Below, piece after piece: positions 20,340 through 30,599 of a stretch of DNA of 64,000 nucleotides (the first letter of the stretch is position 1; each line of letters begins with the position of its first letter). The DNA is taken from positions 196,093,112 through 196,157,111 of the forward strand of contig OX465281.1 of the NCBI GenBank assembly GCA_949987705.1, written 5' to 3'. Under the pieces are notes generated by a model. The model worked only from the letters and a program-made list of their open reading frames with translations. It was not told the DNA's origin and ran no database searches. Origin of the DNA: Thereva unica. Lineage: Eukaryota; Arthropoda; Insecta; Diptera; Therevidae. Position numbers and translations under genes: made by a program.

Positions 20340-21395
20340 TCATTTCTCCCCATGCAATTCAGTTCCTGCGTCCGGCTTGAGTAGTGTCCACGTTTCGGAT
20401 CCATAAAGAAGAATCGGAAGGATCAACGTTCGGTAAAGGTGTACTTTCGTTGTAATGGTACTATTTGTCCGTTTCTTTCCATATGCACCACAAGCGAGCC
20501 AAATTTTGCTGTTGCCTGGCTGATGCGGCTGTGAACGTCGGTCGTCGGTGCCACTTTCTTTACCTTAACCAATGATCCCAAATATATGAACATCAGAACC
20601 TGTTCGATTTGGGTTCCATCGAGGTGAACACTGGCCCTCGATCCGTCCTTTGTGAGCGTTTTGGTATTGATTTTTAAAGATGTCCGTTGCTTCGGCATCC
20701 GTGTCGGCGAAGACGACGCTATCGTCGACGAACATTAAGTCGATTATGGAGTTGTTGTCGTCGTATCGAACTCCGAGTCGTCCAATGCTTCTCGCGTAAT
20801 CGCGTCGATCACAACCCTGAAGAGAAATGGCGAAGCGACGCCCCCTATCGGACACCCGTTTGAATAAGGAACCTTGTTGGTTGAGCCCTCGTACGACGCT
20901 TGGAGAAGTTTGATGATTTTCAATGGCACGTGTTCAGTTTCCAAGGCTCTCCACAAGCTGTTTCAATCGATGCAATCGAAAGCGGATTTTAAATCGACGA
21001 AAACGGCGACAATTCGTTTGCCGCAACGAATTCTTTCTTCCATTAGCTAACGGAGTGCGAATATTTGATCAATACATCCTCTATGTGGTCTAAATCCCGC
21101 TTATTCTTTTCGGCTCGTTTGCTCTCGATGTTTCTGTAGCCTCGATTGTATGGATTTCGTAAATACTTTGCTGACGATCGAAAGGAGGCTAATACCGCGA
21201 TGATGCTTGCATTCCTGACTGTCGCTCTTTTTCAAAATTGGGACAACGATCGCTTTCTTCCACACCGACGGGACACGATCCGAATGCCATATGTGTGTTA
21301 TGAAAACATGAAGTCGTTGTGATAAGACATCACCCCCGGCTTCGATCATCTCGTTGGTTACTTGGTCTATTCCTGGCGCTTGTCTGCTAAGGCTT
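20340..21395 (-). mobile_element. RTE-type LINE fragment (family C)
   Basis: Minus-strand pieces of a reverse transcriptase occur in order: WKKAIVVPILKKSDSQECKH (about 21270), HRGISLLSIVSKVFTK, VPLKIIKLLQASYEGST, GCPIGGVASPFLF (motif 4, degraded), DLMFVDDSVVFA (motif 5 region, YADD replaced by FVDD) and VHLDGTQIEQVLMFIYLGSL. At least four frame shifts separate them. The same family forms the LINEs at 48985-51205 and 57766-59986. Confidence 0.8.
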
Positions 21396-22119
21396 TGAAG
21401 CCATGGTTACTAAGATCGGCAAGAAATTCACCGATTGCGATTGAGCAAAGAACAGGTGATAGGATGCCTCCTTGGAAACAGCCTTTGGCAGCAATCACCG
21501 TGACTGATTCGCTATTCATCTAAGCAGTTACTAATATGGTGCTAAGAACTGGCGTGATCCATCTCGTCGTGGGGCCCTTTTTCCTTGCGGCTTCATTAAT
21601 CGCGTCAAAGGTACCATCTCACCACACAGCGAGCATTTCTTGGTCCTCTCGATATTGCTCACTAGCACGTAAATCGAAGTCTAAGTAGATCTACCTGGCC
21701 ACAGTGGGAGATCTACCTAATATGCCAATTTAAAACATCCATCATTTTCAGGAGAAAAGAGGGGGCTTATGGGTCGATAGGAATTTCTGTACTTATACGA
21801 CATTTTCTCTGATTTAGGTATAAAGACCCACCTTCGTCGCCTCTCTCCAGCACGTCGGAATATGGGCCAGCGCTAAGCGTCCCCGGAATAATTGCAGCAG
21901 GATTGATAAGATCTCTTCTAAACTTCTCTGAAGCATCTTATCCGCAGTTAAAATCCTGTTGGCAAGGCTATTGTAGGATCTAGTATAAGGTCCTAAGGCC
22001 GTTCCAGTGTCAGTTACCGGAAATGAGTGCTCCGTAAAGTAACCTACAGTTACTATATTTTTAGGGCGGAGACGAAATTCAGGGTTTTGTACAAATCGTT
22101 TAGTAGCTGAGTTATCCAA
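21396..22119 (-). mobile_element. LINE fragment of the RNase H-bearing type (family D)
   Basis: The minus strand reads LALAHIPTCWREATKV (about 21840), INEAARKKGPTTRW (about 21590) and KGCFQGGILSPVL (about 21470). The order and motifs (HIP.CWR; GC.QGG.LSP) match the plus-strand LINE at 32215-35113. The part between 21660 and 21810 does not translate sensibly. Decayed copy. Confidence 0.65.
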
Positions 22120-22134
22120 TTGAATACCAGGATT

Positions 22135-22520
22135 ATAAGATACGATTGTCCTTCTTCCTGATTACGTGACCGGCTAGTCTTAGTCTGTTCATTATTATTC
22201 AAGTTGAGAGTTCTGGACCGTCAAAATTTCATACAAATCGTTGTTGTATCTCCTTCGTCATATTCCATTCTCTCTGGTTGGGCCTAATATGTATCTAAGA
22301 ATTTTTCTCTCAAACCTGTTGACTCGTTGCTCTATGTCCTGCGTCATAGTCCAAGTCTCGCTACCATAACACAGTACTGGTCGTATTACTGTTTTGTAGA
22401 GTGAGAGTTTCGTATTTCTGTGCACAAATCTTGAGTGCAGTATTGGCTTTCGGGCATAAAAGGCTCTATTATCCAGTAGTGTTCGTTTAGTTATCTTCTC
22501 CTTTTCTTTGTTTGCTTTTG
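22135..22520 (-). mobile_element. 3' fragment of LINE family B
   Basis: The minus strand corresponds to the C-terminal part of the element at 11738-13944: ALLANRAFYA-like, HSRFVHR, LSLYKTVIRPVLCYGSETW, TQDIEQRVNRFER and GPTRE segments can be read with interruptions. It is truncated at both ends. Confidence 0.7.
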
Positions 22521-22554
22521 CATTTGTGGTCTAAGGTAGACCCTTTTATCGTTC

Positions 22555-22810
22555 ACCCACTTTTTGAGTGATTTTTTATAACTTTGACGTTGAATGACTT
22601 TAAAAGGGTTAGTCGGATGAACATTTCTGTAAGAGATCAAGTTGTAGAGAATCTCATAGTTAACATTTTGGACTCTAACACAGGGTTGTATGACCTATAG
22701 AAACCGAGGTACAAGGAAAACAAGTCCCAAGGAAGCTGTGAATCAATTTTTAGCCGTTTTGGAGTTTTTTCTCCTTAAAATGCTAATTTCCCCGGACTAT
22801 AATTCCAGGT
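22555..22810. repeat. Dispersed repeat, partner of 43251-43560
   Basis: Words shared in order with 43251-43560 are GAGTGATTTTTTA, TTGTAGAGAATYTCAT, AGAAACCGAGRTACAAGGAA, AGTCCCAAGGAAGCTGTG and AAAATGCTAATTTCCC. The second copy carries about 60 bp more between the ACAAGGAAAACA and AGTCCCAAGG words. Non-coding. Confidence 0.65.
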
Positions 22811-22889
22811 TGCATTAGTAGAGAGATATATTTAATTATAATTATTTGCTATAATTATTTCGACATGCTTCCGTAAGAATCCATGTGAA

Positions 22890-23848
22890 CTGTGGAACAA
22901 GTAGAAGAATGATATGTTAGAAGACATTTTACCCCGCAATCATGCCTGTTCAGCAAATCCCGATCTCGAAGTGAATGAGGAGTTACACGACTAGGTTTTG
23001 CTTTTCATCGAAGACATGCGTTACCTCATGTGCGGCAGTTTGTGAGTCAAGCAGGGAATACCAAGGCCATATCGTGGAGTGAACGACTCTTTCGAATGAG
23101 AATTGGAACCTGAACGTGAATAAAATCGAGATGCGTTAACCAATCAGTTTGGACGAATGTACCACTGTTGAACTCCCAAAAGAAAGAAGTGAATGATACG
23201 TTAATGAAGGTATTATGTAAATGATGGCTTATTTGACCTCGCTGTGCCCAATTTAACTGGAAGACATTCCTCATATCATTGATTTTGGCCACTGTTCGTG
23301 CGAGATCCGAAATTTCTGTAGCAGTTCATTTTTCTGGGATAGCGGCCACGTTGCTAGAAGGATTCCGAACGGCTTATTCAGCGTTGAAACGCAAACGACT
23401 GGTTACAAGTAGGGTGAATGCACAGTGGCGCGCAAACAAGAATTTGAAGCACTCATTCGAACAATGAAAGATCTGCGCCATTGCTCAGTCATGAGTCATT
23501 ACTGAAGATGTTTTGAGGGCGCAATGATTCTTACTGGCTGGCGAATTCCGCCAAGCACTACCATTCATTTCAAGATCATCGCCTCTGTGGCGCTAAGGCG
23601 AGTTGCCTTGCTATTGGATCTATCTGCTGAAGATTTCTCCATGCAATCGCTAACTATCGGCAATGGCCGTGTTCTTGTCGACGGAGGAATCGAAGGGATT
23701 TTTTTCGTTTCCGCCGAGTTTTTGCAATTTCGTCTAAACGAAGCTCGAGCTCATGAACAAAGTGCTTCTGAGTGTCATTGCTAACCACAAAAATCACAAT
23801 TGGTAGAGTAAACGAGCAATCCCTGCGGCAAAGAACAAAGAAAAGGAT
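22890..23848 (+). mobile_element. Helitron helicase remnant, left part
   Basis: Plus-strand frames give DLEVNEELHD (about 22960), a degraded PIF1-type Walker A (WKTFLISLILATVRA, about 23262-23305), SEISVAVHFSGIAATLLEGF (about 23310-23370), a GGALILL-like EGAMILTGW stretch (about 23517-23540) and EDFSMQSLTIGNGRVLVD (about 23626-23680). These follow the order of the SF1 helicase domain of Rep/helicase proteins of Helitrons. Stops and frame shifts are numerous. It continues at 27076 after an inserted LINE. The Rep domain is not seen. Confidence 0.78.
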
Positions 23849-23879
23849 CACTTAAACTTCTTCTTCTTCTTTATCGGCT

Positions 23880-24554
23880 CTACAACCGGGATCCGGTCCT
23901 GGCCTCGCGCAACTGTTCTCTCCACCGGTCCCGATTCTGAGCCGATGTCATCCAGTTTGGCATCCCTAAACTCTGAGCGTCCTGGTCCACGCCATCCTTC
24001 CAGCGAAGGTTGGGCCTCCCTCGCTGTCGCACCCCATAGGTCTTACCGCAGAGAACTTTCCGAGCAGGCTCATCTTCACTCATACGAGCTAGATGCCCTG
24101 CCCACCGGAGCCTACCGAGCTTTATTTTCTTCACAACATCTATGTCGCGATAGCGCTCGTAGATCTCGTCATTGTAGAGTCTCCGGAATCGTCCTTCCTC
24201 ACATACGGGGCCAACAATCCTCCGAAGTATTTTCCTCTCAAACACGCCCAAGAGGTTTGAGTGCTTTTTGCTAAGCACCCACGTTTCGGATGCATATGTG
24301 AGAACGGGTAAGACCATCGTCTTATATAGTAAAAGTTTAGACGTTATGGTTAGATATTTGGATTTGAAGAGCCTTGACAGACTATAGTAGGCTTTGTTGG
24401 CTTTTAGCAGTCGTGCGCGTATTTCTGGTTCCATGCTATTGTCGGCTGCTACTATTGACCCAAGGTAGGTAAATGATTTTACCACGTCAAACTCGTATTC
24501 CGCTACCTTGGTTGTGGGACCAATGTTAGGTGTTCCTCCAGACGAGGCCACCAT
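23880..24554 (-). pseudogene. LINE family E reverse transcriptase thumb and C-terminus
   Basis: A 224-codon frame following the TAA at 24603: FTYLGSIVA, LLKANKAYYSLSRLFKS, VLTYASETWVLSK, FERKILRRIVGPV, LRWAGHLARM and RGRPNLRWKDGV, ending REARTGSRL. The C-terminal half is the conserved ETW and GHLARM region of RTE-like LINEs. The Met at 24554 lies in the middle of the ancestral ORF. Confidence 0.87.
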
Positions 24555-24602
24555 GTACTTTGTTTTGCTTTCGTTAATGTGCAGTCCCAGATTTCCTGCC
24601 GC

Positions 24603-25268
24603 TTACTCAGTCTGAGTGAAAGCTTCTTGTACAGCTGTTGTTGTTCTTCCAATGATGTCAATGTCGTCTGCGTAAGCCAGTAATTGGGTGGACTTGTGGA
24701 GGATTGTACCCCTTGATGTCACGCCCGAGTCTCGGATCACTTTCTCCAACGCCAGGTGGAAAAGGAGGCAGGCCAGACCGTCCCCTTGTCGGAGTCCATT
24801 ATAGATGTTGATTGGTCTGGACAGTGTTCCGGATACCTTTACTTGGCTTGACACATTGATCATGGTCAACCTACATAGTCTTGTCAGTTTGTTGGGGATG
24901 CCGAATTCTCTCATGGCTTTGTAGAGTTCTACCCTGGCTATGCTATCATAGGCGGCTTTAAAGTCTATGAAGAGGTGTTGAATTGAGTTTTGAAACTCTA
25001 GACATTTTTCCATAGCCTGCCTCAAGGTGAAAATCTGATCAGTCGTTGATTTGCCTGGGCTGAAGCCACACTGGTAATGGCCTATGATGTTTCTGGCGTA
25101 TGGGGCCATCCTGTTTTGTAGGATAGCGGAGAATATCTTATACACGGTACTCAACAACGTTATACCGCGATAATTTGTGCACGCTGTGATATCTTCTTTT
25201 TTGTGTACCGTGCAGAGGATGCCTTTTCTAAAATCTTCTGGCATCACTTCCTGCTCCCATACATGCAC
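24603..25268 (-). pseudogene. LINE family E reverse transcriptase core
   Basis: A 221-codon frame with all central RT motifs: YRGITLLSTVYKIF, GHYQCGFSPGKSTTDQ, LFIDFKAAYDSIAR (first catalytic Asp), NGLRQGDGLACLLFHLAL and LLAYADDIDII (YADD). It ends at a single TAA, after which the same frame resumes as AAGNLGLHINESKTKYM, so this is one nonsense mutation in an otherwise good RT. Confidence 0.87.
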
Positions 25269-26251
25269 AATTCATGAATCGCTTGGTGTAATGTAGGCCC
25301 TCCATATTTAACCAGCTCCGCTGCGATGCCGTCTGCACCTGAGGCCTTGTTGTTTTTGAGCCGGCTGATGGCTCTGCTAACTTCTTTTGTGCTTGGTGGC
25401 GGCAGCATAGCATTATCATCAGATATTGGTGGAGCCTCCGAATCCTCAGTTAGCTCGCCATTTAGCAATTCATGAAAGTGCTCTTCCCATCGCTCCAAGA
25501 TGCCTTTAGGATCGGTGATCAGATTCCCTTCTTTGTCCTTGCAGTATGTGCAACGTGGTGTGAATTGCGTCATACTGCGGACTCTTTGGTAGAACTCCCG
25601 CGCCTGGTGCGGCCGTCGTTCTCTGTACTGTTCTAGCTCACAGACGAGATTTTTATCCCAGGCTTCCTTTTTTCGTCTGTGAATTCTCTTTTCTTCTTTT
25701 CTGAGCTCTTTATAGTTCTCTTCGCGTGCCCGTGTTCTCTGAGACCGCTGCATGGCTCGGTACGCAGCATTCTTACGTTCAGTTGCCAGCTTGCATTCAT
25801 TATCGAACCAGTCGTTCCGATCTTTACGACCTCTGCCTAAGATGGAATCAGCAGTACTAATGACAGTGTTTTTAAGGCGGGTCCAGTTCTCTTCAACGCC
25901 CGGCATCTCATCCCCAGGACTTAGGGCGAGTTCTAATGCATGACCGTAGCTGTTTCTGGCCATTTCATTGCGTAGTGCAGCTGTGTTGATTCGAGCCTGA
26001 TCAGCGGATACAAAGCTTTTCAGCGTTGTAATGCGCTCTCGGAGCACCATACCAACAAGATAGTGATCCGAGTCGAAGTTGGCACCTCGGTACGTTCGTA
26101 CCGTCATCAGACCCGAAAGGTGGCGGCGGTCTATCAACACATGATCTATTTGGTTGCGAGTGGCTCCATCAGGAGATACCCAGGTGGTTTTATGGATATC
26201 TTTACGCGCAAATCTAGTACTTGCAACGACCAAGTTCTTACTTGCTGCCAT
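25244..26251 (-). pseudogene. LINE family E endonuclease end and linker
   Basis: A 335-codon frame. It starts with NLVVASTRFARKDIHKTTW, continues through RNQIDHVLID and SDHYLVGMVLR (last two endonuclease motifs, with the terminal Asp-His), then a long basic linker rich in Arg/Lys/Glu (RRKKEAWDKN), and ends in KNNKASGADGIAAELVKYGG, the start of the RT domain. Joined at both ends by frame shifts to the neighbouring segments. No start of its own is expected. Confidence 0.85.
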
Positions 26252-26802
26252 CTGATCTCTACAACTCGCTGTCCATTGTCATTAGTGTTTTCGTGCAAGC
26301 TGTGGTTGCCGACATATTGCCTGTATATGGGCTCCCGGCCTACTTTGGCGTTCAGATCTCCCAGTATGATTTTTACATAATACCTGGGGCAGGCATTAAG
26401 TTCCCGTTCAACTAATTCGAAGAATTCTTCTTTATCATCATCCGGGGACTCTTCTGTAGGTGCGTGAACGTTTATGAGGCTGATGTTCTTAAATTTACCT
26501 CGCACACGAAGGGAGCATAGCCTTTCGTTTATTGCTTTAAAGCCGATAATGGTAGGCTTCATTCTTTTGCTGACCATAAAACCTACTCCGAGAACATGGT
26601 GTTTTGTATGACAGCTGTAATATACGTCATACTCAGGTTTTTGCAAAACACCATTCCCTGTCCATCTCATCTCCTGAATGGCGGTAATGTCAGTTTTAAA
26701 CTTTGACAGGGTATGGGCCAGATGTTGTGTAGCTCGAGTTCTGTACAGAGTTCGAACATTCCATGAAAAAATTCGAAAATCGTTTTGCCTTTTTCGTTGC
26801 CG
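26146..26802 (-). pseudogene. LINE family E endonuclease segment
   Basis: The frame runs from before WNVRTL (about 26765) through AIQEMRWTG (catalytic Glu region), VHAPTEES, LGDLNAKVG (the DLNAK motif of AP-type endonucleases) and NGQRVVE, after which a frame shift at about 26250 breaks it. The first Met in this frame is at 26670, but the conserved N-terminal WNVRT lies upstream of it, so the annotated start is either lost or non-AUG. It would nick target DNA to prime reverse transcription. Confidence 0.82.
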
Positions 26803-27075
26803 TGGTCGTCGTCGTTTATTCCAGTATCCGAGGCATGTTGCTCGTTCCGTAATAATTGTTTTTTACGGGTGAGGTTATTAGCCTCACGCCAACCTTACTT
26901 GGAAGGGACTAGCTCGATCATATTAGCCTATCCTCTCTCATAGAATAGTTACCAGTGGCCACCGCTAGGAGGTTATGATCGCACTTCCATCAGTCCGAAA
27001 TAGTTGCGGCACGTGCATGTTATGCTACATGTTATTCCCCCTATTCCGCTGATGACTGACCACCACTTAAACTTC

Positions 27076-27545
27076 ACAATTCAAAATAAAATCGTTGGTC
27101 CCCTGCATTTCTTAAAATCTATCGACAGTGTAGATATAAAGCCGCATCAACGTACAACTAAAGGTAGTCATCATTGCTTCGAAATCTGAACCAACCAAAA
27201 CTATGTGACGGAACGCCTTTAGTGGTGAGAAAACTCACGCGCAATGTGATTCACCCGAAAATACTCAAAGGAAAGTTCAAAGGTGAGGAAGTTCTCATTC
27301 CTAGAATTCCGATGATCCTGATATGCCATCCGAATTCGTTTACAATTTCCGATTTATCTTGCATTCACCACTGCCATCAACAAATCAAAACGCTAATCCT
27401 TCAGTGTTTGTGGCCTGAATCTAGAAAATGAATGTTTCTTTCATAGTCAATGTTTACGTGTCCTCAAGCAATCGGCTTTGCTCGTTCCCGCACCTGACTA
27501 CATAACGAAAAATGTCGTATTGTATATTACATTGTGCTCCAATAA
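27076..27545 (+). mobile_element. Helitron helicase remnant, right part
   Basis: After the LINE, the frame reads NLNQPKLCDGTPLVVRKLT (about 27177-27235), VLIPRIPMILICHP (about 27290), and in shifted frames NLENECF and APDYITKNVV (to about 27530). NLNQ..LCNGT..V and LIPRIPMIP are the signature of the Helitron helicase C-terminus. Together with 22890-23848 it forms one helicase gene cut by the LINE at 23861-27063. The true Helitron termini (5' TC, 3' hairpin with CTRR) were not identified. Confidence 0.82.
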
Positions 27546-28093
27546 AGGGAATCTATCAGACTGCAACCCATCCAGCAAATAGTTTAACAGAAAGAAGTGT
27601 CATTTCCATTCGCTTCAATAAAGCAAATGCCTTGTTGCCACGTGAATTGCATTCACTTCAATACAATACATTTAATTTTGAGTTTTGTACATTTAACTTA
27701 ATTCATTTTGAGCATTCATTTCATCATAATAAAGCACTGAATTTAATTTAAGTTAACACAACATTTATTGATTCTGTGGTGGTAGAAAGTTTTTACAAGC
27801 TAGTACAATATAAGAGGAAGAAGAAACTATCTTGTACAACTCGCTACTTTTAACATTTAACTTTTTCCACAATGGCGTCTTTGTCAAGAGATATAAAAAA
27901 TCGGCATTTTGTTGTCCTTTCAATAAAACAATTGCAAAATACCCCCAGGAGACATTTTAGCCACAATAAAACCATTCCCCCCCGCAATTTTAGTCCTACT
28001 ACACATAGTGCTTCAACACAACAATTCAAATCCAAATATCCTTTTCTATTCGTCCTGGATGTATCCTTATAAAAATTTATTATATCTTCACAG
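27546..28093 (+). other. End of the second transporter intron, nothing recognised
   Basis: AT-rich sequence between the Helitron remnant and the acceptor TATCTTCACAG at 28093. ORFs on both strands (27850-28110) are complementary shadows without a recognisable domain. Confidence 0.45.
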
Positions 28094-28255
28094 CTTTCAT
28101 GTGTCATCATAACACGTTCCTAGTATATCAGTCGATGCGTAATGCAACCTTGGAACGTTGGGAGAAGGTAACTCACATATCGGTGGGCTTCGCCTGGATT
28201 GTTGCTGTCCTTTTTGGGATCGCTGGATACTCAACGTTTCGTGCCTTGTCCCAAG
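28094..28255 (+). CDS. SLC38A11-like transporter, internal exon 3 of 4 seen
   Basis: A 162-nt exon between acceptor CTTCACAG and donor GTGAGT. CT completes the Ala codon begun at 19815. The exon reads AFMCHHNTFLVYQSMRNATL, ERWEKVTHISV, then a membrane segment GFAWIVAVLFGIAGYSTF, and ends SQ plus a G opening the next codon. The AF.CHHN block is the most conserved part of SLC38A11-type carriers, at the start of a transmembrane helix near the substrate site. YQS and RWEKVTHIS look insect-like in my recollection. Confidence 0.93.
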
Positions 28256-28470
28256 GTGAGTTAGTGTGTGACTATTATACCATAAACTATAACAACAAAA
28301 CGTTTCTCATAAATAAAACATCACAGGCTTGATTTAAAAATAAAACCGAAACAAAATTTCAACGGTGATAATTTGGTAAAATTTTTAATTTATGTTAACA
28401 TAAATCACGCACACACACACTCATATCCTTGCATAAACACCGGTGACCTCGTCCTTTTTTAACTTTACAG

Positions 28471-28583
28471 GTGACCTCCTCGAAAATTATTGCTGGAACG
28501 ATGATTTGATGAATTTCTCTAGGGTTCTGTTTTCTATATCGATTCTGTTGACGTTTCCTATTGAATGCTTTGTGTCAAGAGAG
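28471..28583 (+). CDS. SLC38A11-like transporter, internal exon 4 of 4 seen
   Basis: A 113-nt exon after a 215-bp intron, between acceptor AACTTTACAG and donor GTAAGT. GT completes the Gly codon; then DLLENYCWNDDLMNFSRV and a membrane helix VLFSISILLTFPIECFV ending SRE in phase 0. ENYC..DDL and the TFP.ECFV.RE signature are diagnostic for the SLC38A11 branch. The following exon (last helices and C-terminus) was not found before 64000, so the final visible intron is at least 35 kb or the gene continues unseen among the repeats. Confidence 0.92.
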
Positions 28584-29095
28584 GTAAGTTTTTATCATAT
28601 ACAGACATTTATATATGCACATAAATCCCATTTCTTTTTTTAAATTTTATGTGGTTTTATAAAATACCGGATTATTGATTTCGCAAAAATATTTTAATAT
28701 GTTTTTGACCTAAGTTTCAGAGAGGAGAGTTGTTTAGGGAGAAGGATAAAGGATAATGGATTTTCTTGAGAACCCTTTAGAATAATATTTGCTTGTGACG
28801 ATACTTTTGAAACCTGTAAATAAAATGGAAATACTAAATCCGTTCAGTTGTTTCTATGGCAGGAAACTTTTGTCCACATCTATAAAAAAAGATTTACTTA
28901 CATACTTACATATGAACCCATGGGTCCTGCCATGCCTATAGTATAAACACTTTAAAACGATATCCTGCCGTATCCTATTTTGAAATGGCACGTAAAAAAC
29001 TTAGCCATGTAACCTACACTTCATTTACGAAAATTACATAATGTAAATTACAGGAAAAAATACAAATTCCATACAGTTAGACTTGAACAAGACTT
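28584..29095. other. Transporter intron, nothing recognised
   Basis: AT-rich sequence with no ORF or repeat partner of note. Confidence 0.45.
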
Positions 29096-29099
29096 ATCC

Positions 29100-29745
29100 T
29101 GGGCAGTACATTTGTCCCTTACACGACGGTATATTGTACTGACTGCTCAATTTATTGAAATGCTTCCACTTCAAAAATGTCCTACTACTCTTGGTATGAG
29201 CGTGTATACCTGCACCCAAATATTATAAATAGCTCCTGTTGTCTGCCTGTTATTCACCCTGGCTTCGTGCAACATCGTCTTCCACGATTGTCGGTCCCTG
29301 TCTTGAAGTCTCCAATTTCTTATACCAAGGGTTCATAGATCTTCTTCTATGCCATCTGTATATCAGTGGACCCAAACCCAATCCACGAATATCAAGAGAC
29401 ACAGGAACACATTTATTTTAACCCTTTCAGTCCATGTGTTGCATTCATGTAGAGGTTTTGTATTTGTATACCCTTGACAGACAGGCATAGTCCAGTCAAA
29501 ATAAACATTCAACTGCCGCAAAAATCGGGAATAGTTGAAAATTGGAACAGGCATTAATAACATCATTATAAATGAAATGTCACATTGCTGCAAAAAACTT
29601 TACTCAAAAAATAAAAAAATCATTTTTTGCAAATATCTCTTAAACGATAAGTTTTATCTAAAATAGTTCTCACAAAGTTTGTTGGTAATGCCATTGTCTC
29701 ATATGTCCTTTTTCGCTATTTGTATACCTCGTCAGACATTCAATA
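29100..29745. repeat. Dispersed repeat, partner of 11204-11730
   Basis: Same ordered words as 11204-11730 (GGGCAGTACATTTGTCCCTT, CACGACGGTA, AATGTCCTACT, CAAGAGACACA, TTTTAACCCTTTCAGTC, AATTGGAACAGGC). This copy carries an inserted LINE C-terminal remnant at 29225-29345, absent from the first copy. Non-coding. Confidence 0.7.
29225..29345 (-). mobile_element. LINE C-terminal remnant
   Basis: The minus strand reads IRNWRLQDRDRQSWKTMLHE followed by ARV, the end of an RTE-like LINE ORF (compare 14652-14750). It is the extra material in this copy of the dispersed repeat. Confidence 0.55.
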
Positions 29746-30214
29746 AATTCCTTTGTTCGGAACGCAGCTAATATTGTGGTGATTCCTCGATATATTTGAA
29801 AAAATTGTTATAGAGAGGGAGCTATCTTCACTATCCACTAGCCTACAGGGTATTTACGAAGCACATACTATGTATACATGATGCGTTGAATAGTTGAGTT
29901 GAGGTTGAGTTGAATTTTCGAATCGCGGCACAAATCACAACCAAAACCCAGAGATGCTGTTGTCAACTTAATTGAATTACTCAACTACTGAACTCGCGCC
30001 TATATGCAGTTGAGTAGAGTTTATTCGATCCTAATTTAACTCGATTCGCGCCTACATGTAGTTGGACTTGGGTTCAACCTGAGTTCAACTCCAGTATACA
30101 GAAACTTGAGTGACTCCATTTAGAAGATAATGTACTCGCAGGTTCAAAGCATGAGAAACATTCTAATATATCTTGGTTTTTTAAGCATTTTGCGATTTAC
30201 AATGTTTTTTGTGA
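29746..30214. repeat. Low-complexity GTTGAGTT-rich stretch
   Basis: Between 29885 and 30115 the words GTTGAGTT, CTCGCGCCTAYATG and CAACTC recur in both orientations, suggesting a small decayed inverted-repeat element. No exact termini found. Confidence 0.35.
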
Positions 30215-30599
30215 CCCGAGTAAAAACAAAAGATGGCCTTACCGTTTTTAAGAGGTATATGATGACCGTAGAGTTTTTAACTATTTTTAACGGAGGAACT
30301 TGTCCAAATGAATTAAATGGCCGAGTACTGGGCTGTATAGACGAGCATACGACGGTAAATTTGATTCAAAAAAAGAATCTACACCAATGTATTGTTGAGT
30401 GTGGTTTGTGGGAACTTGATCATTTTCATTATGTACAATCGGCCTCTCGATTATCATATTTAAAAGCATAATAAGTGTATATAAGAAATCCAGGTTCCCC
30501 AGTCGCCGGTTTGTAAAGACACCGCCGCACACTTGATTTTTGGTGTTGGTGTATATTTTAGTGGGAAATATTGTTATTTTAAGCGGTTCATGAAAAAAA

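Larger units (their letters stand above)
23861..27063 (-). mobile_element. Near-complete RTE-like LINE (family E) with 12-bp TSD
   Basis: A 3203-bp insertion bounded by the direct repeat CACTTAAACTTC (23849-23860 and 27064-27075), with a GAA-repeat tail at the 3' end (23861-23875). The length is normal for a full RTE-type element. On the minus strand it encodes apurinic-type endonuclease and reverse transcriptase in one interrupted frame. I see two frame shifts (about 26250 and 25265) and one TAA (about 24603). The 5' untranslated region (26820-27063) contains the inverted repeat GTGAGG TTATTAG CCTCAC (26869-26887). It splits a Helitron helicase gene. Confidence 0.92.

Noticed and set aside
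23945..24274. 109-codon plus-strand ORF
   Set aside because: Antisense shadow of the LINE family E C-terminal frame.
30130..30471. 113-codon ORF as a host gene
   Set aside because: No domain; it runs across the CCCGAGTAAAAA transposon terminus, so the frame is accidental.
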